From assembly GCF_901709675.1 (NCBI RefSeq), contig NC_051103.1, forward strand, positions 6,495,501 to 6,559,500: a DNA stretch of 64,000 nucleotides, given 5' to 3'. This document shows, piece after piece, positions 1 through 10,490 of this stretch (position 1 is the stretch's first letter; each line of letters starts with the position of its first letter). The notes beneath the pieces are model-generated. The model searched no databases. It was not told the DNA's origin and saw only the letters and a list, made by a program, of their open reading frames with translations. The translations under genes were made by a program, and so were the position numbers. This DNA is from Syngnathus acus (lineage: Eukaryota; Chordata; Actinopteri; Syngnathiformes; Syngnathidae).

Positions 1-2242
1 AATTTATCACACAACGTAACATTTAGCGCATTTATAATGAACTTTGTGAAATACTTCTACCATATTTAACCCAAACGACGAGTTATCCTTCTATTTCTTG
101 TGCATTCATTTAGTCTATTTTCATAAAGAGAAAAGTGAACGCTCGAGTGCAAAAAGAATATCCGTCTCGCTGCATTATTTTCCCATTTACGCGCTGAGCT
201 CGTTTCCACTTTGGGCTCCTTTCGGTTGCAATTTGGCAGCATTCCCGAGGGTTGCGACAGACAGCGCCAGCCGGGATCCCCGAAAAAGAAAAATCTGCCG
301 CTTGGCTAATGAGCTGTGAAATTGCTGCAAACGTTTGCGTTAATAGTTCATATGTCGCGGTGCGTGGCGGAGCGTGCGTCGGTACACAATTGATGAACGG
401 CTGGAGAGTGCGGCAGCCAGATAAGCGCAAGAAGTCAAAGCCCGCGGGTCGCTCTTTCATGTGGTTGCTCGCTGGATCGGGGCGGAGGGGTGGGGAGGGG
501 ACTGCCACATTCTTTTCCATCATATGCTGCCGATTATGCAAATAGAACAGCGCATAGTGGATTAGAAAATAAAAAGTCTACACACCCCTGTTCACATGCT
601 AGGTAAAAAAAACAAAAGATTCCCACCTATATAACCAGTACCGGAAATAAAACCGAGACTGTAGTTGCACAAGTGTGCACACCCTCTTGTGTTCAGAATT
701 AGCCAATCACATTCCAACTCATCTTAGGCACAAGTGCTACCATTTTAAGTGTCTCTTAAGCGTTGATAAAGTGCAGCGCTTCAGCTGTTTAGGTCATAGG
801 TCACATTCATGGTGAGCAAAGGTCGACGTCTATTTTAATGCACAACAGTATGAGGATGACATCATTTATTGTATAATAAATAAAACTATCTATTTTTCTT
901 CCGCTATGATGATACATACTTGATCACAAAGCCTCACATATGAATGAGCTTAAAAAAAAGATTCTGGCTTCATCGATGTATTAATGTGCACGGCCTGTTT
1001 CATTATGAAATGTGTTATTCTTCCAAATGCAAATGAGCGCCTCCATCTGCGAAGGCGCTCTGTTCATCTCAGCACAGGCGACCTGCCAAGAAAACAACCT
1101 TTAATAATAATCAAGCACTCCCCTGTTTGTCATCAGCAACGTGGCACTTGTCCATTCATAAAATTCCTTTTGCTTTTGTTCCGTTCACTGAATTTATTTT
1201 GTGGACATTAAGTGTACACTTAAATACAAGCTGTACACGGACTAGCAATGTGTTGAATAATGTTATGAAGCAAAACAAACAAAAGAGATCAGGAACAACA
1301 AATGTTTTTCTTTTAATTCCACAGGACACTCACAAAAAGCATGTCAAGCCATACTCAACACGATTCTGGAATCAAACCCGTAACCTCATGGGCAGGAATA
1401 AATATACGACATTTTCATTTGACCGCAATTGCACTTGTCGACGGATGTGAGGTAAAACACAAGGTGAGCTTAAATACAATACGCAAATATACAACACGGT
1501 CCAGTTAGTGAGAACGTACGCTCATCATTGCCAGTTGCTTTATAAATTTTGTCTTCAATTTTTAGAAGGAGATTATTAAGAAAAAAAACACTCTTTGGAC
1601 CTTTAGGAGCAAAAACCATGCCTACATGTTTTCCATTGCACTCAATAATAATGTAAAAAGTAAGCTAAATGGATCAATCAACATTTTATATGGCCCGCCA
1701 AATTTAGCTAGAAATATTCAAGTTGGCTGAATCTGTCCAAGAATTGTTTTATACTAAAAAAGAATGTACCTTTTATTCATCAATTAGTCGTAAGAGGGCT
1801 CCCTCTTGTGGTGTGCAAAAGAATCATTGCCTAAAGTAGAATTCCTAGCTCCAAAGGTGTTATCCAAATTCACTCAATTGGTCCCCTGAAAATTACTCAT
1901 GACAAATAATGTATCTTTGTTCATCTATGTATTTATAAATTGTCCCAAAGCTTGAACTCCCTCCAGTGGTACATTAAAGCATCACAGCCCAAGTAAAGCT
2001 CAGTTGTATTTAACTTTAAATACATTTGTGTTTCATCTTCAGGAAAGTTTTCTTTTAAGCATTTACGACAAGTTTGGTGTTCCGTGAGACGGATGTAAAA
2101 TATGTGCCTTGGGTCAACAAAAGTTGCAATACATTGTTAAAAATGTAGTCTTCGGCACTTTGGGCTTTTAGTACGCGCTGGCTCCTTCGTGATCACACTT
2201 AAACGCTCAAAAGGAGGAAACAGAAGAAAGTCATGGTAGGAG
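1..2242. other. intergenic, 3' side of adrb1
   Basis: I see no convincing coding exon here. The short open frames have no recognisable domain and no splice-linked partners. A copy of a dispersed repeat lies near 570-760 and is listed separately. The rest is AT-rich single-copy-looking DNA and would include the 3' untranslated region of adrb1, whose stop codon is at the right edge. Confidence 0.6.
568..765 (+). repeat. dispersed teleost repeat, copy A
   Basis: The stretch contains AAAAAGTCTACACACCCC near its start and a GTGTGCACACCCTC block about 100 bases later. The same two blocks, in the same order, recur at 53650-53850. The first block also recurs near 37210 and 51325. Recurrence at four unrelated places shows an interspersed repeat. 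From memory, similar sequence is common in fish genomes and is probably a non-autonomous DNA transposon, but I cannot name the family. Confidence 0.6.
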
Positions 2243-3427
2243 TCAGAAATGGGACTCAGAGCGAGGCAGCTTCCCGGTTCGGGCCACATTCCTGTCGCTG
2301 ATGTCCATCAGGCTGCAGTCCGTCCACAGCCCGAGCGTCCCTCCGCCTCCTCCGGGCTCCAGCGAGGATGCCCCCACAAAACCGGCCGAGTAGCGGCTCA
2401 GGTCGCATGAGCTGACGTGCAACATGCGCTCCCTCCTGGGTCGGGGCCGACGGCACAGCAGCCTCTTGAAGGCCCTGCGAAAGTCCGGACTCCGGCAGTA
2501 GATGATCGGGTTGAACGCCGAATTGGCGTAGCCCAGCCAGTTGAGAAAGACGAACAAGTCCTCGTCTACCAACTCGGTGCCAAAAACCCGCACCACGTTG
2601 ACTACAAAGAAGGGCAACCAGCAGAGCGTGAAGGTTCCCATGATGATTCCCAGCGTCTTGAGCGCCTTGTGTTCCCGGAGCGCGAGCATGCGCGGCGGCT
2701 TCCTCTTGCACCGCGCCCCGCTGGCGTGAATGTGGAAGCGTCCCTCGCAGCGGTCGATCTTCCGCAGCTGCTGCTTGGCTTCCCGGTAGACGCGCGCGTA
2801 CACAAACACCATGACCACCAGGGGCAGGTAGAAGGACACCACGGATGACGAGACGGCGTATGCGCGATTGGTTACGAAGTCGCAGCACGCCGGGTCCTCG
2901 TAGCACGCCGCGTGCGCGCTATCCCGGGACCAGTGCATGAGAATGGGCAGGAAAGAGACAAGCCCCGAGACCCCCCACACGGCGCATACCGCCGCCTTGG
3001 CCCGGGCTCGAGTGAGCAAACTCTGGTATCGGAACGGCGCTGTGATGGCCACGTAGCGGTCCACGGCGATTACGCACAGCGTCTCGATGCTGGCCGTGAC
3101 GCACAGCACGTCCACGGAGATCCAGAACTCGCAGAAGAACGAGCCGTAGTCCCACGCGCCGCGCAACTGCAGCGCGGCTCCGAACGGCACCACCAGAACG
3201 CCCATGATTAGATCGGCGCACGCCAGGGACACCACGAACACATTGGTGCGTGTTTGGAGACGCTGCGTCCGGGCGATGGCCACGATGACCAGCGCGTTGC
3301 CCAGAACGATAGCGAGCACAATGATCGCCATCAGTAGGCTGATGCCCACCAGCCACTCCTCAGACGCGGACGGTCGGGCGGCGCTGCCGCTTGGAACCGT
3401 GTCGTTGCGGGGCTCCACGGCCCCCAT
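2243..3427 (-). CDS. adrb1: beta-1-type adrenergic receptor
   Basis: A single uninterrupted ORF of 394 codons encodes a class A GPCR for adrenaline and noradrenaline that couples to Gs at the plasma membrane. Seven hydrophobic segments are visible. The amine-binding Asp of TM3 is D106 in a [10 protein letters not shown] context, the DRY motif is at 123-125, TM5 has the catechol serines S194, S195 and S198, and CWLPFF in TM6 and NPIIY in TM7 are intact. Loop 2 and TM4-TM5 ([17 protein letters not shown]) match remembered ADRB1 much better than ADRB2 or ADRB3. The extracellular N terminus is short, with one NDT glycosylation site at N8. The tail ends ESHF, a possible class I PDZ ligand. The neighbour nhlrc2 agrees with ADRB1 synteny. 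I used the first in-frame ATG. Confidence 0.93.
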   Translation of the reverse strand: MGAVEPRNDTVPSGSAARPSASEEWLVGISLLMAIIVLAIVLGNALVIVAIARTQRLQTRTNVFVVSLACADLIMGVLVVPFGAALQLRGAWDYGSFFCEFWISVDVLCVTASIETLCVIAVDRYVAITAPFRYQSLLTRARAKAAVCAVWGVSGLVSFLPILMHWSRDSAHAACYEDPACCDFVTNRAYAVSSSVVSFYLPLVVMVFVYARVYREAKQQLRKIDRCEGRFHIHASGARCKRKPPRMLALREHKALKTLGIIMGTFTLCWLPFFVVNVVRVFGTELVDEDLFVFLNWLGYANSAFNPIIYCRSPDFRRAFKRLLCRRPRPRRERMLHVSSCDLSRYSAGFVGASSLEPGGGGGTLGLWTDCSLMDISDRNVARTGKLPRSESHF

Positions 3428-5130
3428 GACGGGCTCCCGTCGCGTCGCGCGCTAACTCCATCTGGAGCTCCGCGGTTGGAGCTCCAGAAGACAGCATCGG
3501 CCCGGGATGTCAATCGCCGGGCTCAGTGCGTCACGGACGCACTGGCCAATCATAAGGCTCTCATCACATCCGATACAATGCAGTGTTGGACGTGATGCGC
3601 AGAGAGGCAGTATACTGCCTTAGCGTGGCCATCCACATCATGGTTGCAAATGTGACTTTTAAGCTTTGAGTGGCTTTTCAAAGTAGGCTTTCAAACTCCT
3701 GAGTGCAGCTGCTTGCAAATACTTGCAGAACGTTTATAGACCAATCTAAAGTTGGCTCCACCGACGCGCAGGGCACTTGCAATTGCGCTTACTCGTCTTT
3801 AGGTGGCAGTGTTTCGCATGAGTAAAGATGCTGCAGTTAAAACCTGATTTTAACTTGCTCTGTGTAAGACGCAAGTTTACATGAATGTACTTAACGTGAC
3901 AAGCTCCTCTCGAGTCATTGTCCACTTTGTTGTGGTCATACTATGAATGCACAAGTTATGCAACTGGCCACAAAACTGCATTGTGCATTTCACCTGAGTT
4001 TTCTGAAGACCATACTGTCTTGAGAGACAGATGGACCACAACTGTTTCAGGCTTGCATTCTTTATTTCGTTTTGACAGACAGAGTTGTTACATATCAAAA
4101 TCCCTCAGGAGGCAGAGGCACCACCATTCCGGACTGCCTGTGTGCTTACGTCACACCAAAGATAAATGATCGGGTCAGGGGGCGTGTCGTCCCCCTTGAG
4201 ACCGTCACTGCGATTAGGGCAAATTGAAGTGCAGAAAAGAACCACTGTGTCCTTGCTTTGACACAACAGTGGCCCCTGAATGTTGACCTACCCCATGGGG
4301 GGACCACAGCTGAGAGGACAGCAGGTCTATGGAGTCACATGATCATCCCTCTCCCATGATATTACAAGATATAAAACAAACAGCAAAAAACAAGCAGTTG
4401 ATTTTGAGCAATAGACAAAACATTGCATTTAAAAAGATTATTGCCAACCGTTTTTCAAGGCACTTAAGGGTGCAAATGTCTTGTGACATTTTTAGATTCT
4501 TCTAAAGGTTTGTTCATTTCAGCTCTTTTGATATTGGCAACATTTCACGGGCTATTAGCGACCTTTCAAGTGTGCTGCGCTTTGGAACATAATATTTGCA
4601 ATGGCGCAATCAGTTTGTACAAACTTGCAAAAGAGATGCTAATCTCACGAGTAGTACTAAATGGTTTTTCTGTTCCGATTGTGACATCATGTTACCTCAC
4701 TCCTTGCGTAAATAAAGTCCGGCATGCATATTTCAAGCTGCGGCTCTTGTTCAAGGAGCATTAGAGCTTTGATTTGTCACAATAAATGTCCATTACTGCT
4801 CTGATGTAATGGAGTGCTTTTAGCGTGGGCACTGCAGCTTATGAAAATCAGGTTCGCAAGCATCCCGCTTTTACCCAAATGGAGCGACGCCGCGGTCAAA
4901 AAGCATCTGGAGCTCATCTGTCAGCTGGCCGACGAGAGCCCGAGAGAACGTTTTGGTTCTGAAGCGAGCGTCTACCGGCTGAGTTCAGGACGTTCTGATT
5001 TTTTAAAAATTTTGTCCATAATCAATTATGCAAAATAGTAACCATGCTCCTTTTGTTTAACCGCAACATTATTGTAGTAAGTTAGTTTTTTATTTAAACA
5101 ATCTAAGGCTTTGTGATTATTTTGTTTTTT
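3428..5130. other. intergenic, adrb1 upstream to nhlrc2 3' end
   Basis: No coding exon is supported. The segment just right of 3427 is GC-rich and should hold the adrb1 5' UTR and promoter, including a GGCCAAT box near 3545. The remainder shows no recognisable repeat. The minus-strand AATAAA at 5089-5094 belongs to nhlrc2. Confidence 0.55.
5089..5094 (-). terminator. poly(A) signal of nhlrc2
   Basis: TTTATT on the plus strand reads AATAAA on the minus strand, 37 bases beyond the nhlrc2 stop codon. If used, the 3' UTR would be only about 60 bases. Confidence 0.5.
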
Positions 5131-8100
5131 TTAGAGGGAATGTGTCAATGTCACAGTAACCTCGTCCGTGGCAGGATTGTCATTGAGCTGGAGAGGCTGG
5201 TAGAAGGCCGCCGCTCTCATGGTGCAGGTCGCCCCCGCCGCCATGCAGAAGTACAGCCAGATGCTCAGCGTGAGACTCGCGCGCTGTTTCTTCGGAACGT
5301 CCGGAAGTTTGGCGGCGACGCGCAGCGGCTTGGACAGATCCGTGATGGCGCCAGTGACCGCCTGCGCGTCTAGAAGCCACTCGTCGTCTAAAAAAAAAAG
5401 GCTTACATTTAAATACATTCTCTGGAGGAAACAAACACCGGTCCAAAAAAGAATCCGATTGGCTTCATTGAATCAGGAAGCGACGTTGCAGTGTGAGAAG
5501 CAAACGCGGGCATGGGAGCGCTAATTCTTCCGCTGATTAATGACGCTGATTGCCAGCGCGGCGTTCCCTGGAGAGCAGCGACTAAAAAGCCACCATTTAG
5601 TCCCGGCATGCACTCCGAGCCGCGTGCGTTGAAATTCCCGCTGATCGGATCAGTCCAGACCGACTCGGGGATCACGGAATATCGCCCGGGCGCTAATTAC
5701 GTGAAGCAGCCGTGTTCTTATCGTGCTGAAAAGTTGACACTGACAGAAATTTGGATTAATCGTTCCCCGTCGTGGCAATGTGGTTCTCACCTTCGGCAGA
5801 GAGGGCCCAGCAGCTCGGCGCCTCGTCGGTGAGTTTGGCTCCTTGGGGAAGCGACAACGCGAGCGACAGGACTACGGTCTGTCCGGCACTAGCCGACACC
5901 GGCGGCAGGTCGATCCTGACGGCCCCTCGGGGCATCTTCGGGGTCTTGCTGGGAGCCTTCACGTTAGCGCGTCCCGAGTCTACGCAGTCCGAGACAAGGG
6001 GGAACTAGAGGAGGGTGTTAAATGTGAAAGTCAGCTGTGGGACGTAAAGCCGGCTGAAGTCTCGCAACGCGACTTACCAGCGAGACGCTTTTGGAGCCGA
6101 GGTCTAGCACTTTGATTTGGTGGTTGTTGGTGTCGGCGACATAGAGGAGGTTGCCGCCGACGCCCGCGCAGATGCCGCCGGGCTCGTTGAAGCGGGACAC
6201 GGCGAAATCTGGACCCACGGTGTCGCCCGCTTCGCCCGTGCCGGCCAAAGTGCTGCAATGCTTCGTCTTGGGGTCCACTACTTTAATCTGCACGCAAACA
6301 CGATTGAAGTCATTTATCTCCAAATGCATGGCCGCATCCTCACCTTGTGATTGTAGGAGTCGGCCACGTAGAGCAAGTTTCGCTGCGGCGACCACGCCAC
6401 GCCCAGCGGATGCTGCAGCTTGGCCTCCACGCCCTTCCCGTCCATATCCCCGAAAGCAAAGAGGTTCTGGTTCAAACGAGGCAAAAGCGCATCAGCCAAA
6501 ATACTTCCTCAAATAGCGACAACGACCTTTCACCCACCGTGGGGTCTCTCTCGCCACCAACCAGCAGCTTGACGGCGCCGTCCTTCAGCGCCAGCGTGCG
6601 CACTGTGCTGCTCTCGCTGTCCGCCACAAAGAGGCAGCCCCACGGCTCCTCGGGGGCGACGGCCAAACCCGAAGGCTGGGCGAAGCCCGCCTTGTGCGGG
6701 TAGGCGTTGTTGCGGTTCTCCTCGCTGCCGCTGCCGGCCCATCGCACGCACGTGCCCGCTTTGCACTCGCTGTTGATGTGACAATGCAGTTGAGGCGCGC
6801 GCCGGGCCGGTGATTGCGCTTGTTAGCCTGTCTCACCTTCCTTTGGGCAGTTTCCCATCTGCTAGGAACAGTGCCCAAATCTGATGGGTTCCCGCCATGG
6901 CCACCCACAGCACGTTGTCCTCCGCGCCGCCTACACACACGAGTGAGAAGGTGACCCATTTGGCCGCCCCATATTAAAAACCCAGCTCACTCACCAGCTG
7001 TTCCGAGCGCTACGTCCCAGGGAGAGCTGATGGGCTGCTCGTCTCCCATGGCGCCGCCGTCTTTGTCCGTACCTTGGACGCCGAGGCCGGCCAGCGTGCT
7101 GACCCGCCCTTCCGACAGGTCGATCTGCATTGAGGGAGGCGCGCACGTGAGCGGAAGGCGCAAGCCTGAGAGGGGCTCCCTTGTCCCGGTTTGACCTTTC
7201 GGATCAGGTGGTTCTCCGTGTCGGCCACGTAGATGACGTCGCCCTTCATGGTCACGCCCTGAGGGGACTTAAAGGAGGCTTCAGACAAGGAGCCGTCTCG
7301 CCTTCCGCTTTCAGGGCCTGGAGCCAGAAAAAAAAACAACCTATGAGGCATGCCACGTCAGTAATCATCACAACAAATCAGTAAAATAAATATTTGGCAA
7401 GGTTTGGATTAACGACAGCAAACGGCAAAAAAGCAGAGCTGCACAGGCGCGTATTTGGAGAGCCCAAAGCAAACAGCGGCCGTCGAATGAGTTCAGACGA
7501 CAGAAATAAAAGTCCCACTGGGCATTTCTGTCCCTGCGATGGAGGTCGTCGCCAGTTCCCAGTGTGCGCTTCGTCCCGGACGCTGCCAACATGCGTGTTG
7601 GCCTGGGAACAGCGCTGGTGGCCATGTGGCTCCGTGAAGGCTTTTTGAAGCATGGGATTGAGCTAAAAATATCCAAAAGTCCTGATTTTTTTTTCTTTTT
7701 TCTAATGCTGAGGTCGCAGTTAAGGGTGTTAAATGGTAGCACTTTGCGGGAGGCTACGAACCGAGCAAAACCGCAGTACACGTGTTGCATCATGCACATT
7801 TCACAAGCTCAAGTATTAATGTCTCAATTGTATTTCTGTTTAAGGAAACACGGCACGCTACCTCCGATGATGTGCAACACCTGACAGGTGGAGGACGCCA
7901 CCAGAATGCGGTGATGTCCCGTGTCGGCGATGGCCAGCCTGTCGCCGGCGCGGTCCACGCAGAGCTTCCCGGGAAACGACAGGATGCTGGGAGGCAGCGA
8001 GTCCCGGTAGAGCTTGACGCCCACCGGGTGCGCCAGCAGCAGCTTCTTCTCCCGGTAGTAACGGAGGCTGACGTCGGCGAAGAGCCTTAATCTGTCGCGG

Positions 8101-10018
8101 TGGCCCTCGCCCACCAGCGTGAAGAGCAAGTTGCCCCGCGGGCCCACCAGCACCAACGTGGGCCAGCAGGAGACCTCCAGCTGGTGCCAGAGACTCGCGT
8201 CGCCGTCGTTCACCACCGGGTGGCGGATGTCGTAGCGGAGCACGGCGCTGCGGACATTGTCCAGAACCTTCCGAGGACACGCGGTAAGGCTGAACAATTT
8301 TCATGACAATATAATTGTGATTTTTTTTTAATATGCAATCATTTTTTCAAAATATGATCCTCGCGACGGACCCTTGCGCAATCACAATCGGATTCTATTA
8401 CATTCAAATTTGACCGACTTACCTTTTCATTGGGGAATTTGGCAGAATGTACTCCAACAATAACCAGTCCATCTGAGATAATAAAAAAAGACACAATTTT
8501 TTTAGAATTTTCTTAATGTATTCAAGCATTAGCGTGTTTATTTGTCTTTTCAAAAGAGCCCCGACTAATGGTTGGGATCTAAGCCTTCCGTTTTTGGCTC
8601 AACTATGTCAACAACAACTCGTGCAAGCCCAAGCTTTGCTTTCATGTTCTCAATTGGCCCAAAGCACTTCATGTAACAACTTAGTTTGTTGTCAAAGAAT
8701 GCATCTCTGTCCTGGTTAGAAACCCCACAAAAACGATTTCCCCGAAATCAGCCGATTGCTCCGACGTTACGCAACTCCAAAACGTGTTTCGGTGCGCCGT
8801 GTTCAGCTGAGCGTGATTTCTTGATAGCGCTACCTTTATCTTGCCAAATAGTTTGAACACCGATACATTTATATTGAATTGCTTTGTTGACTTTTCAGGC
8901 AAATTGTCCAATTTTGCAGTGTGCCAAGGACTCTGTCGATGCCATCACCCACTATTAGACCTCAATCGTCGAAAGGTAAACAAAATATGAATCCTCTGCA
9001 AAAACATATTGCAGTTATGATGGGCGAGCGGGGCTGCTTACTGTGGGAGTGACTGAAGTGGGTGGCTCCCACACCTCGCGGAGCACAGCGGCAGACGGAA
9101 TGTACCCGAAGCCGTGCCAAAGATAAGGCCTGTGTGATAATAATGTGCGGCGAGATGGCAGTGTGTGTGCGTGGCGGCCGATGTTGGGTCGGGCTGAATT
9201 TCAAGCGTGGACGTATTTTTAGGTACTCGCAGATGCTGCACAGTCACGTAGGGTGAAGTCTGTCGTAATGACGGTGATGTTTAGAGCAACATACTGTTGC
9301 ACCTTTTCCCCAAATATGGGGATCTGCTCAAATAAATGACCTGTCACTAATATTTTGCCAATCATCAGTACCTTGGACTGAGTGACTCTGCTCAAGATGG
9401 TGAAGGTCTGGCAGGATGTGCATGCAGTTGATGCAGCAATAGGTAAAGAAGTCCAGTACTACCAATTTTCCCGCCAGCTCCTTGCTGAAAGACAGCGGGC
9501 CCTCCGTGTTAAGCCATTCCAGACCTGTAGCCAAACACAGAAGGAACAGAAAATAATCCATTATGCAACAATGACATAAATTCCCACCACACAGGTTTTA
9601 TTTGGGTAAAATTGTCAGCTCTACAGCACCATCTACTGGTGAGTTGGGGTATTGTAGCATTGCACTGGGAAAACAAAAAATATATATAATATTGCAAAAC
9701 AGGGGTTAGAATAAATTCATGGATCTCATCAGGCGATAAATGACTTCATTTGGAAATCGTGACAGTAAAGCGATCGACACGTCTCGTCTTGTTTCTGCAT
9801 GCAGTTTTGCGAGCAAACCCAAACATTGGCTTGTGTGCCAGTTTCAACGGCTTACCGGTGTCAAAGTCAGGCATCTTGAGTTCTTCCCTCTCGTCCATGT
9901 CTTTCAGATACTCGAAGACGAGAGCTTCCATCGCCTCTTGTGTCGCGGCGTCATTTAATGCGTCGTCGAGTACACTTTGAAGAGGAAATAGAGTTGACAA
10001 GCTGCACCCAGAAGCCAT
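5131..10018 (-). CDS. nhlrc2: NHL repeat-containing protein 2
   Basis: Twelve exons, in transcript order: 9856-10018, 9372-9524, 8423-8472, 7862-8267, 7196-7317, 6995-7124, 6837-6930, 6538-6769, 6344-6466, 6078-6287, 5791-6004, 5131-5387. All junctions are GT/AG and phases agree, giving 717 aa against about 726 in human. Residues about 55-220 form a thioredoxin-like domain with a CCINC redox-type motif at 84-88. Residues about 225-590 carry NHL beta-propeller repeats with repeated [13 protein letters not shown] and [14 protein letters not shown] strands, followed by a beta-sandwich-like C-terminal region. The family is cytosolic; human NHLRC2 mutations cause a multi-organ fibrosis and neurodegeneration disorder. 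Its biochemical activity is unclear. It faces dclre1a head-to-head. Confidence 0.93.
8473..9371. other. largest nhlrc2 intron
   Basis: This is intron 2 of nhlrc2, between exons 2 and 3 (the two parts of the N-terminal thioredoxin half). No further exon or named repeat was recognised in it. Confidence 0.6.
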
Positions 10019-10490
10019 GTTTGCAGCTTCAGCTGGACCTGTTGGGTAAACCCGTCATATCGATTCGCACTGCTGCTTTCGACAAAATCTTATATCCTGA
10101 AATAAATTAAAATAGACGTGTCTCTTTTCATATCGATGCAAAAACAATGTTTTTCCTGTTTGAATACTGATATTATCTAAACTCCGTACGAGTTTGAGTT
10201 TCCGGTAAATTGTTCGAAAGTGCTGCTGCGTTTAACGCATTGCATTTACTCAATTCAAACTAGCACCGGAACGATGCCTTACGTCAACCAAATTCAAATG
10301 CATAGAACGATGCGGCGTTTTTGTACATTTATATGTATAAATCGCATTTGTTGACAATAGTTGCGCCTATATATATTTTTTTACTATTCTCAGCTAAATC
10401 GGAATGTTAATACGCGTATATCTCTTTCTATTACGAGGGCTTTGGCCACGTCGTGTTGTATGACACGAAAGGCTTCACTTTCCCCCCCAA
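10019..10490. promoter_or_regulatory. bidirectional promoter of nhlrc2 and dclre1a
   Basis: Only 472 bases separate the two start codons, which point outward on opposite strands, so both promoters and both 5' UTRs must fit here unless upstream exons are distant. ETS-type cores are visible: TTCCGG at about 10200 and CCGGAA at about 10266. No TATA box is placed convincingly for either gene. As I recall it, the human pair has the same head-to-head arrangement. Confidence 0.6.

Noticed and set aside
110-541. Overlapping ORFs of 97-143 codons on both strands
   Set aside because: No domain, no splice partner and no neighbour logic; length is within chance for this composition.
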